From Bacteroidia bacterium (GTDB taxonomy: Bacteria; Bacteroidota; Bacteroidia; Bacteroidales; GWA2-32-17): a stretch of 45,696 nucleotides of DNA. The notes beneath the pieces are model-generated. The model was not told the origin of the DNA. It ran no database searches and worked only from the letters and a program-made list of their open reading frames with translations. Position 1 is the stretch's first letter. Every line of letters starts with the position of its first letter. Position numbers and translations under genes: made by a program. Of the stretch, positions 8,192-14,923 are shown piece after piece. The stretch lies in contig JACREQ010000090.1 of NCBI GenBank assembly GCA_016218155.1, forward strand, positions 1 to 45,696, in the 5' to 3' direction.

Positions 8192-9457
8192 TTAATTTTG
8201 ACATATGGGCGGAAAATGTAAACTCACCTTTTCGGTAGTAAATTTATCTTGTATTTTTTCCATATCAATACCAACTTTTTTATCTGAGAGTTTAGCATAA
8301 TGTTGTGTCATTTTAATAGTGCTATGACCAAGCATTTTTGAAACGCTTTCAATAGGAACATCATTATTTAAAGTAACAGTTGTGGCAAATGTGTGTCGTG
8401 CAGTATGTGTTGAGATATGCTTGGTAATTCCACATATGTCTGCTATTTCTTTCAAATAAGCATTCAATTTTTGATTTGTATAAACCGGAAGCAAAACATC
8501 GTTGACAATGCAATACGGATTGTTTTTGTATTTTTCTACAATTTGCAATGCAATAGGTAAAAGTGGAATATGACTTATCATGTCTGTTTTCATTCTTCGG
8601 GTATGAATCCACAAACGTCCATTTTCATCTTTTACAACATTTTCTTGTTTCAGATTTTTAATATCAGAATATGCAAGACCAGTGAAGCAACCAAATAAAA
8701 ATACATCTTTTACGAATTCTAAGCGTTCTATGCCGATTTTTTTATTCAGAAGACGTGCAAGTTCATCTTCGGTTAAAAACTCCTTATCGACCTTCTTTAA
8801 GCGTAATTTAAAATTTACAAATGGGTCATGTTTAAGCCATCCATTCCGAAAAGCGTTAAGAACAATTTTCTTAAAGTTTTTGATGTACTTCATTGTCGTA
8901 TTATGAGCACAATTACGGACAGTTTTAAGGTAAAGTTCAAAACCCTTAATAAAGTCAGGATTCATCTTATTAATAAGCATATCATTTACCTTGTACTTTT
9001 CTTTAATGTAACTGCTTAAATGAAGTAAACAGGTTTCGTAACGTTGTACGGTTGCAGGTGCAAAATCCTTGTTCTTTAATGATAATAGTTTAATTGTTTT
9101 ATTATGATCCTGAAATAATTCAACAATTTTCTTTTCATCATTAATAATTCCGAGATAAGAATTTTTTATAGTCCGAGCCGTAATCTCCCTATCCTTTTCC
9201 CTTAGCATTTTAACATGTTCGTTTAAACAGCCAACTACATGCTGCAAATGAGCATTTAACTCTTTTGCATCTTTTGATGTTCCGGCTGCACCATTTTTAG
9301 CAACACTCCATTTTTCGGGATAAATGTTACGAAGTGTAGCAAGTTCTTCATGCGTGTCATCTACTTTAATTTTTAAGTAAATTGGCACTTCCCCTGATTT
9401 AAGGGGTTTTGTCCGCTTAACGTAGAACGAAAAAGCGATTTTGTTTCTGGTTTCCAT
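8192..9457 (-). CDS. Tyrosine recombinase/integrase of the island
   Basis: This is a 421-aa site-specific recombinase of the Bacteroidota type. An N-terminal arm-DNA-binding domain (about 1-95, with FYVKRTKPLKSGEVPIYLKI) is followed by a SAM-like core-binding domain (about 105-215) and a catalytic domain. Catalytic residues visible are a beta-hairpin lysine (RRMKTD), HTAR (H351, R354), GHS (H378) and the nucleophile Y387 (MTQHYAKLS). The position of the first arginine reads TGLAYSDI, with Ala where most family members have Arg, as is known in part of the Bacteroidota recombinases (IntDOT-like). It reads away from tRNA-Ser, 238 bases from the tRNA 3' end, a typical layout for an element inserted at a tRNA gene. 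The start at 9457 is supported by a close Shine-Dalgarno. Confidence 0.93.
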   Translation of the reverse strand: METRNKIAFSFYVKRTKPLKSGEVPIYLKIKVDDTHEELATLRNIYPEKWSVAKNGAAGTSKDAKELNAHLQHVVGCLNEHVKMLREKDREITARTIKNSYLGIINDEKKIVELFQDHNKTIKLLSLKNKDFAPATVQRYETCLLHLSSYIKEKYKVNDMLINKMNPDFIKGFELYLKTVRNCAHNTTMKYIKNFKKIVLNAFRNGWLKHDPFVNFKLRLKKVDKEFLTEDELARLLNKKIGIERLEFVKDVFLFGCFTGLAYSDIKNLKQENVVKDENGRLWIHTRRMKTDMISHIPLLPIALQIVEKYKNNPYCIVNDVLLPVYTNQKLNAYLKEIADICGITKHISTHTARHTFATTVTLNNDVPIESVSKMLGHSTIKMTQHYAKLSDKKVGIDMEKIQDKFTTEKVSLHFPPICQN

Positions 9458-9460
9458 AAA

Positions 9461-9469
9461 TCCTCCTTT
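9461..9469 (-). promoter_or_regulatory. Strong Shine-Dalgarno of the recombinase gene
   Basis: On the minus strand AAAGGAGGA ends four bases before the ATG at 9457. Near-perfect Shine-Dalgarno sequences are unusual in Bacteroidota genes and are not seen before the neighbouring genes in this window. It supports the chosen start and fits a horizontally moved gene. Confidence 0.6.
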
Positions 9470-9510
9470 TTTATAAGTTAAAATTACGTTAACCAGTTCG
9501 TTTTTAAAAA

Positions 9511-9599
9511 TGAAAATATGTGAAAATCAGCGAATAAGCACCGGATTAGCTGGACTAAGGAAAAATGAAAAAGTCCAGCCAGACAACCAGTCGGATTAG
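9511..9599. repeat. Repeat cluster between recombinase and tRNA (candidate recombination or operator sites)
   Basis: Three elements lie here. Two TGAAAAT motifs (9511-9517 and 9521-9527) are ten bases apart. An inverted repeat GCTGGACT (9549-9556) / AGTCCAGC (9572-9579) has a 15-base spacer. A direct repeat CGGATTAG occurs at 9542-9549 and 9592-9599. This is the region between the integrase start and the tRNA where integrase arm sites, core sites or the integrase promoter are expected. No exact duplicate of the tRNA 3' end is seen elsewhere in the window, so the far attachment site must be outside it or too diverged to recognise. Confidence 0.45.
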
Positions 9600-9636
9600 G
9601 TTATTTCTTTCAAAAACTCCGCAGGGATTAAAAAGA

Positions 9637-9671
9637 AAAAAGCCCATGTCCGTTGGACTTTCGGGCTTTTT
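9637..9671 (-). terminator. Intrinsic terminator downstream of tRNA-Ser
   Basis: The outer stem AAAAAGCCC (9637-9645) pairs with GGGCTTTTT (9663-9671), and an inner stem GTCC/GGAC closes on a GTT loop. It lies 24 bases past the tRNA 3' end and ends in a T-run on the minus strand. It would also stop plus-strand readthrough from the island. Confidence 0.8.
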
Positions 9672-9694
9672 CAAGGACTTGCTCTTTGTGCTTG

Positions 9695-9781
9695 CGGAGA
9701 GAGAGGGATTCGAACCCCCGGTCCGATCGCTCGAACAACGGTTTTCAAGACCGCCGCATTCGACCACTCTGCCATCTCTCC
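9695..9781 (-). tRNA. tRNA-Ser (anticodon UGA)
   Basis: The minus strand starts with GGAGAGA, which pairs with TCTCTCC at the 3' end (7-bp acceptor). The T arm contains GGTTCGAATCC and the anticodon loop CTTGAAA holds TGA, reading UCA codons. Length is 87 bases with discriminator G at 9695; the long variable arm fits a class II tRNA-Ser. The CCA end is not encoded. The 3' end points toward the recombinase, so this is the probable insertion target of the island. Confidence 0.95.
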
Positions 9782-9791
9782 AATGAGAATG

Positions 9792-9799
9792 CAAAAGTA
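9792..9799 (-). promoter_or_regulatory. -7 element of the tRNA-Ser promoter
   Basis: The minus strand reads TACTTTTG, an exact TAnnTTTG match, 10 bases upstream of the tRNA 5' end. No good -33 element was found at the usual distance. Confidence 0.5.
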
Positions 9800-10078
9800 A
9801 TATTATGCTTTAAATATTCATATATAATTTCGTAAAAATATTAATTTTCATGAATAATTTTGATGATATTTACATATTATTCTACTATAGAGCAACTTAT
9901 AGTAATGTTTTTTATACATTATATAACCTTTAAATGAAAATTACATACTTAAACCCATATATTACGGGTATCTTAAAATAAATATTTGCTACAACCCTTA
10001 CAAACATTACATAAATGCATTTGGTTATTAACAAATTCCTGCATTTATCAACAATTTTACTTTTTTTTGACGAATATA
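9800..10078. other. AT-rich intergenic stretch, no gene seen
   Basis: This is the bulk of the 379-base gap between tRNA-Ser and the HU gene. I see no convincing reading frame, repeat or RNA motif in it. The right end runs into the HU promoter. Confidence 0.5.
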
Positions 10079-10109
10079 TTTGCATAACAGTCATACTGTT
10101 TTACATTTG
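10079..10109 (+). promoter_or_regulatory. Consensus promoter of the HU gene
   Basis: TTTG (10079-10082), exactly 19 bases, then TACATTTG (10102-10109): a full match to the Bacteroidota TTTG-N19-TAnnTTTG promoter. The predicted start near 10115 leaves a leader of about 45 bases before the ATG at 10161. Confidence 0.8.
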
Positions 10110-10160
10110 TGTACAAATTTTGTTTTTAGTAATTATCATTAACCCTTAAATTCAAATTTT

Positions 10161-10433
10161 ATGAACAAAGCTGAATTGATTGATGCCATTGCTGGCGACA
10201 CAAAAATGACAAAAGCTGATGCAAAAAAAGCTATTGATGCTTTCATCGCTTCAACAACAAAAGCCCTAAAAAAAGGTGACCGTGTTGCTTTAGTTGGATT
10301 TGGCTCATTTGCAATTTCAAAAAGAAGTGCAAGAACTGGCAGAAACCCACAAACGGGTAAAGAAATTTCTATTCCTGCTAAAAAAGTAGTTCGTTTTAAA
10401 CCAGGAAGTGAATTAACTGGCACAATCAAGTAA
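10161..10433 (+). CDS. hup: HU-family histone-like DNA-binding protein
   Basis: This 90-aa protein matches HU over its full length. Helices 1-2 (MNKAELIDAIAGDTKMTKAD) dimerise, GFGSFAISKRSARTGRNPQTGKEI leads into the DNA-binding beta-arm, and KKVVRFKPGSEL closes the fold. HU bends and compacts DNA and assists recombination and replication. The gene has a perfect consensus promoter and a strong terminator, consistent with high, independent expression. The sequence cannot separate HU from a close IHF-like paralogue with complete certainty, but the length and arm fit HU. It stands on the chromosomal side of the tRNA, so it is probably not part of the island. Confidence 0.95.
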   Translation: MNKAELIDAIAGDTKMTKADAKKAIDAFIASTTKALKKGDRVALVGFGSFAISKRSARTGRNPQTGKEISIPAKKVVRFKPGSELTGTIK

Positions 10434-10452
10434 TTTATTAAACTTTAGACTG

Positions 10453-10484
10453 GAGGGAGTATTTTATACTCCCTCTTTTTTTTT
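10453..10484 (+). terminator. Intrinsic terminator after HU, directly before trmH
   Basis: A perfect 10-bp stem GAGGGAGTAT / ATACTCCCTC has a 3-base loop and nine T residues. It ends six bases before the trmH start codon at 10491, so trmH must rely on readthrough or on a promoter inside or before this hairpin. Confidence 0.9.
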
Positions 10485-10490
10485 AGCTCT

Positions 10491-11159
10491 ATGGAAAATA
10501 CTCAAATAATTGAACTTTTATCGAAATTTGTTACAGAACAAAGGCTTAATACATTTAAAAAAGTTATTGAAAATAGAACAAACTACGTTACTGTAGTTTT
10601 AGAAGATATTTTTCAATCTCACAATGCCAGTGCTGTATTAAGAACCTGTGATTGTTTTGGAATTCAAAATGTAAATGTCATAGAAAACAGGAATGAATTT
10701 AAACCTAATCCTGAAATATCTTTAGGCGCATCTAACTGGCTTACAATAAACTCTGGGAATAATAAAGCAGCAAACACTAAAGAAACTCTATTAAAATTAA
10801 AAAAAGAAGGTTATAGAATTATTGCAACAACCCCACATCATAACGCAATACAATTAAATGAATTTGACATTAAGAAAGGAAAATTTGCATTACTTTTTGG
10901 AACTGAACTTACTGGTTTAACTGATGAAGCACTAAATCTGTCAGATGAGTTTGTTAAAATTCAGATGTATGGATTTACTGAAAGTTTTAATATTTCAGTT
11001 TCGGCAGCAATTTTTTTATCAAATTTAATTGAAAGAATAAAAAACACAGAAATAAACTGGCAAATTACAGATTCAGAGAAAGAAAAAATTCTGGCAGACT
11101 GGCTTAAATGCTCAGTAAAATCATCAGATTTAATAATTAATACAGCCCAAAAATTATAG
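10491..11159 (+). CDS. trmH: TrmH-family (SpoU) RNA 2'-O-methyltransferase
   Basis: This 222-aa protein belongs to the SPOUT class and uses S-adenosylmethionine to methylate a ribose 2'-OH, most likely G18 of tRNA. The three SpoU motifs are visible: motif 1 around SHNASAVLRTCDCFGI (N and R conserved), motif 2 FALLFGTELTGLTDEAL, and motif 3 MYGFTESFNISVSAAIFL. The size and the C-terminal extension fit tRNA (guanosine-2'-O)-methyltransferase TrmH rather than the longer rRNA enzyme RlmB. The start lies immediately behind the HU terminator. Its last six bases overlap the tail of the convergent protease gene. The substrate is inferred from family. Confidence 0.88.
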   Translation: MENTQIIELLSKFVTEQRLNTFKKVIENRTNYVTVVLEDIFQSHNASAVLRTCDCFGIQNVNVIENRNEFKPNPEISLGASNWLTINSGNNKAANTKETLLKLKKEGYRIIATTPHHNAIQLNEFDIKKGKFALLFGTELTGLTDEALNLSDEFVKIQMYGFTESFNISVSAAIFLSNLIERIKNTEINWQITDSEKEKILADWLKCSVKSSDLIINTAQKL

Positions 11160-13958
11160 TTTTACAACTATCATTTTTGAGAATACCTCCGAATTCGTAT
11201 TTAACTTAAGCATGTATACTCCATCTGGTAATTTGCTTTCAATATAAATTCTGTTTTCTCCCGAATTAATTTTTATTTCATTTAGTGCAAATACTTCTTT
11301 ACCCTGAATATCATATATTCTTACAACAGCCCTTGAATTTGAATTTGAGTTAAAAAATAGATTTAAACTACCGCTTGATGGGTTTGGATAAACATTTAGA
11401 AAATCTGTTTTATGTTTATTCTCAGTAATACCTGCATAAAGAGAATCGTAAAGTATTTGTGCATTTGCAGCTGCCTGCTCAATATTATATAGACTATTTG
11501 AAACTAAAATTGCAAAACTTAATCTGATTGAATCATTAGCCCCTATACCAAAAGGACCAAAACTAATTAGATTAGAAATATCATTTCCATTTGCAGTACT
11601 ACCGGCAGAATCGCGATTAGATTTTAATGCCTGAAATAATTCAACATTCGTTAATCCATCATAAATATTAATTCCTCCATTACCTGTTGGAATATTATCA
11701 AAAGCATAATTATAGCCATTTTGCTCAGAAAGCAGCTTTATCCCTGTATATAAGTTCGTTAAACCAGTATACCAAGAATAAGCAAGACGCAACGACTGAT
11801 TATAAAGTGACTTATTTCTGAGCAAATTAACAATATCCCAATCACAAAAAATTCCAGCATATAAGCTATCTAGGCTTTCATTTTTATTATTATAAATTGT
11901 ATAATTTAGAAATACAAAATCAGATCTTTCAGGAGTACACCACTCAATTGCTTCCATCTTAACTTTTACATCTAATTTTAAAGAACCTGCCAACGAATCA
12001 TTAAAAACAGCTCTCCACTGTTCTGAAGCATTTGCCATTGGACTAACAGGATGTAAGCCTTTAGATATAGAGAAATCATTACTTCCTTTAAAACATTTTA
12101 ATAGTTTTGAGCTATTCTGTGCAATTGTAAAACCACCCTCATATAATTGAGTATCTCCATCATTATAGCGAACACCTGAGCCTTGTAAAGGGTAATAATT
12201 ATTATAACCTAACTTGCCATTTGAAGTTAATGTAAGTGTAATGTTATTTGTATCAATATCAACATAACTTTTATTTATAACAATCTTAAATAATTGTTTG
12301 TCTGAATACAATGAATCTGTATACTGTATAGTAAATATAACTTCTTCATCATGCTCAGAATTTTCATCTACATAAAAAACAAAAGGCACAGAATTATTAG
12401 AAATGGTTTGCAATTTATTAATAACACCAAAATTATAAGAGTTGTTAATAAAGTGAACATTGTTACTATTTGAACTAATATTAACTTGCAAATTAGCTGT
12501 CGGTGACAAGTAATTTATAAAATCTCCAAGCATTTGAACTGTATCACCCGGCTTAATAAAATCACCTGAATTACTAACTAATCTGTAATTCATAAATTTA
12601 ACTGAAGGTGGAAGTGAATCAGTTATTGCTCTGTATAAATTAATTCTTCCCCTTCCAAGCATTCCTGCATATTGTAAATTTCCAGGAATAGTATCTATAT
12701 TATCACAAGTCATTCTTAATATTTCGCCTAATTGAATTGCGTTAATAGTATTTCCATACCATTTTTTTACAAGTGCAGCGCATGATGCAGTAATAGGTGA
12801 AGCAAAAGATGTTCCCCATCCAAAAGTATAACCATTATTCTTTGTCGTTAAATAAACATTATCACCTGGAGCACATAAATCTATTTGATTACCATATTGT
12901 GAATGATTCCATTTTAAATCAGTCTGATTTGTAGCAGCAACGCAAATTACATTATCAAACGCAGAGGGATATAAAACTTCATTATTAATATGTCCAGAAT
13001 TTCCACCTGCAGCAATTACTAACGCGTTTCTGTTATATGTTGCATAATTAATAATATCCTGACCGAAAGGATGAGGGGTTTGCCCACCCCATGAACAATT
13101 AATAATCGAACAATTATGATCGGCAGCATAAACAATAGCTTCATAAGCCCTTATTAAAACTCCCGTTGAGTCAGTAATTTTTACAGGTAAAAATTTAGTA
13201 AAATAGCCTGGAGCTGCGATACCTTTTCCGTTATTTGTTCTTGCTGCAGCAAGACCACAAACATATACTCCATGAGGATCATTATTGAATCCATCTTCAT
13301 TCCACTCAGGACTATTGTCATTATTACCCATATCCCACCCCCTGAAATTATCAACATAACCATCATGATCATCATCAATTCCATTAATGGGGTCATTATA
13401 ATTATAATAAATATTATCTATCAAATCTTCATGCGCATTTTCGACCCCTGTATCTGTTATACCTATAACAATATTACTGTCACCTTTACATAGATCCCAA
13501 GCTTGAAATGCCTTAATATTTGTTAAGCAATATTGAACAACGACACCAGGATCATTAGTAGACACAAGTACCTTGGGTAAGTAAACCGGCTGACAATATT
13601 CGGTTTCTGACAAATTAGCAAATGCAGAAACAATTTTTGAAATATTGATGGTTGTATCAAATGTAAGTTCATATAAAGTTGTTAAATCAACCAATTTATT
13701 TCCATATTTATCTTTTGATGTTGTTGGAGCAGATACAAAAGGAAACGATTTATTTAATTTACAATTAAATGAAGTTATTAAATCGCTGTACTTGGTAATA
13801 TTAATTTCAGTTAAATTACATGAAGATTTGTATTGAGGTTTAATTTTAAGAATAATTCTACCTTTTACAATAGGATCAGTTAATGTAGTGTTATCATTCT
13901 GAGAAAACAAATTCAAGGATAACAGTACTATAAAACAAATACTTATATATTTTTTCAT
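11154..13958 (-). CDS. Secreted subtilisin-like (S8) serine protease with T9SS type A sorting domain
   Basis: I chose ATG 13958 because it begins a clear signal peptide (MKKYISICFIVLLSLNLFSQ); an in-frame start at 14024 would put 22 residues before it. The 934-aa product has the S8 catalytic triad: D169 in GITDTG, H229 in DPHGVYVCG and S384 in GTSFASP. An N-terminal pro-region of about 130 residues precedes it. Between H and S are typical subtilase segments (IINCSWGG, AAGGNSG). Long beta-rich domains follow, then a ~75-residue T9SS sorting domain with YPNPSSGSLNLFF, VRIYDIQGKEV and GVYMLKL. It should be exported by Sec, pass the outer membrane by T9SS, and act outside the cell. Its substrate is unknown. 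Residue after the active His is Val rather than the common Thr. Confidence 0.92.
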   Translation of the reverse strand: MKKYISICFIVLLSLNLFSQNDNTTLTDPIVKGRIILKIKPQYKSSCNLTEINITKYSDLITSFNCKLNKSFPFVSAPTTSKDKYGNKLVDLTTLYELTFDTTINISKIVSAFANLSETEYCQPVYLPKVLVSTNDPGVVVQYCLTNIKAFQAWDLCKGDSNIVIGITDTGVENAHEDLIDNIYYNYNDPINGIDDDHDGYVDNFRGWDMGNNDNSPEWNEDGFNNDPHGVYVCGLAAARTNNGKGIAAPGYFTKFLPVKITDSTGVLIRAYEAIVYAADHNCSIINCSWGGQTPHPFGQDIINYATYNRNALVIAAGGNSGHINNEVLYPSAFDNVICVAATNQTDLKWNHSQYGNQIDLCAPGDNVYLTTKNNGYTFGWGTSFASPITASCAALVKKWYGNTINAIQLGEILRMTCDNIDTIPGNLQYAGMLGRGRINLYRAITDSLPPSVKFMNYRLVSNSGDFIKPGDTVQMLGDFINYLSPTANLQVNISSNSNNVHFINNSYNFGVINKLQTISNNSVPFVFYVDENSEHDEEVIFTIQYTDSLYSDKQLFKIVINKSYVDIDTNNITLTLTSNGKLGYNNYYPLQGSGVRYNDGDTQLYEGGFTIAQNSSKLLKCFKGSNDFSISKGLHPVSPMANASEQWRAVFNDSLAGSLKLDVKVKMEAIEWCTPERSDFVFLNYTIYNNKNESLDSLYAGIFCDWDIVNLLRNKSLYNQSLRLAYSWYTGLTNLYTGIKLLSEQNGYNYAFDNIPTGNGGINIYDGLTNVELFQALKSNRDSAGSTANGNDISNLISFGPFGIGANDSIRLSFAILVSNSLYNIEQAAANAQILYDSLYAGITENKHKTDFLNVYPNPSSGSLNLFFNSNSNSRAVVRIYDIQGKEVFALNEIKINSGENRIYIESKLPDGVYMLKLNTNSEVFSKMIVVKL

Positions 13959-14080
13959 TCTTAAAAAATAATTTATAACCAATTTACGAATGTTCCGTAA
14001 AAATAGAGAGTTTAATTTTAGCAAAATAGCTTTTTTTGTTCACGAGAATATTGTTATTAATGACAAAAGCATTTTTAAAA

Positions 14081-14111
14081 TTGACTAATTCAAAATTATA
14101 GTTTATTTTTG
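14081..14111 (+). promoter_or_regulatory. Promoter of the LytTR regulator gene
   Basis: TTG at 14081-14083, a 20-base spacer and TATTTTTG at 14104-14111 fit the Bacteroidota promoter. The ATG at 14138 would leave a leader of about 20 bases. Confidence 0.6.
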
Positions 14112-14137
14112 TAATAATAAAGTAAATTTACCCTGTT

Positions 14138-14869
14138 ATGAACTGTATTATTGTAGATGACGACAAAATGTCGCGAAAAGTTCTTGAAGAATTCGTAAAG
14201 CGCACTGATTCACTGAACCTAATTAACACATACTCCAATGCTGTTGAAGCAATTAATTCTTTAAAAAATTGTCAGGATCCTATTCACCTGATTTTTCTTG
14301 ATATTGAAATGCCTGATATGAGCGGTATCGAATTTTTAAATACACTTAAAGAAGTTTCATCTCAAATAATAATAGTTTCAGCCAAAGACAAATACGCAAT
14401 CACAGCTTTTGAATATGATGTAACAGATTATTTACTTAAACCTATTACTTACGCTCGTTTTTACAAAGCTGTTGACAAGGCATTTAAACGCATAGATGAC
14501 ATTATCTCAATTAAACGTCCATCAGATCAGAAAGAAGACATTGATGAAATTTTCATTAAAAAGAATTCTACTCTTGTTCGCTTAAAATATGACGATATAC
14601 TTTATATTGAAGCTCTTGAAAATTACGTAATTGTAAACACATATACCGAAAAATTCACAATTCATTTTACAATGAAGTCAATTGAAGATAAATTACCTGT
14701 AAAGAAATTTAAAAGGGTACATCGTTCATTCATTGTAAATATTAATAGAATTAAGGGAATTGAAGATAATTCTATCATTATTAAACTCGAAGAAGGAATT
14801 AAACTATTACCCGTAGGAAAATCATATAAAGATAAATTACTTAGCGAAATTAATGTGATTGTTAAGTAG
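14138..14869 (+). CDS. LytTR-type response regulator
   Basis: This 243-aa protein has an N-terminal receiver domain (about 1-120) with acidic pocket VDDD, phospho-acceptor D55 in FLDIEMPDMSG, a conserved switch residue region (IIVSAKD) and K in YLLKPI. A LytTR DNA-binding domain follows (about 145-243) with IFIKKNSTLVRLKYDDILYIEALENYV and KKFKRVHRSFIVNI. Such regulators bind paired direct repeats and often control surface or polysaccharide genes in Bacteroidota. No histidine kinase gene is adjacent, so the partner must be elsewhere. The aminotransferase gene follows on the same strand but seems to have its own -7 element. Confidence 0.93.
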   Translation: MNCIIVDDDKMSRKVLEEFVKRTDSLNLINTYSNAVEAINSLKNCQDPIHLIFLDIEMPDMSGIEFLNTLKEVSSQIIIVSAKDKYAITAFEYDVTDYLLKPITYARFYKAVDKAFKRIDDIISIKRPSDQKEDIDEIFIKKNSTLVRLKYDDILYIEALENYVIVNTYTEKFTIHFTMKSIEDKLPVKKFKRVHRSFIVNINRIKGIEDNSIIIKLEEGIKLLPVGKSYKDKLLSEINVIVK

Positions 14870-14910
14870 TTCCTCACTCCTACAATAACTTCTTATTTAA
14901 AATTGTTAAT

Positions 14911-14918
14911 TATCTTTG
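14911..14918 (+). promoter_or_regulatory. -7 element giving a possibly leaderless aminotransferase mRNA
   Basis: TATCTTTG matches TAnnTTTG exactly and ends only five bases before the ATG at 14924. At the usual 5-7 base distance, transcription would begin at or next to the start codon. No TTTG is seen at the -33 position. Confidence 0.45.
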
Positions 14919-14923
14919 TGCCT

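Noticed and set aside
9555-9835. Reading frames across the tRNA-Ser region on both strands, including one with AEREGFEPP
   Set aside because: They are translations of the tRNA gene and its terminator; AEREGFEPP-type peptides are a known artefact of tRNA-Ser sequence.
13181-13493. Long frames opposite or within the protease gene
   Set aside because: Low-complexity (Met/Ile-rich) shadows of the Asp/Asn-rich coding sequence; no start signals or domains.
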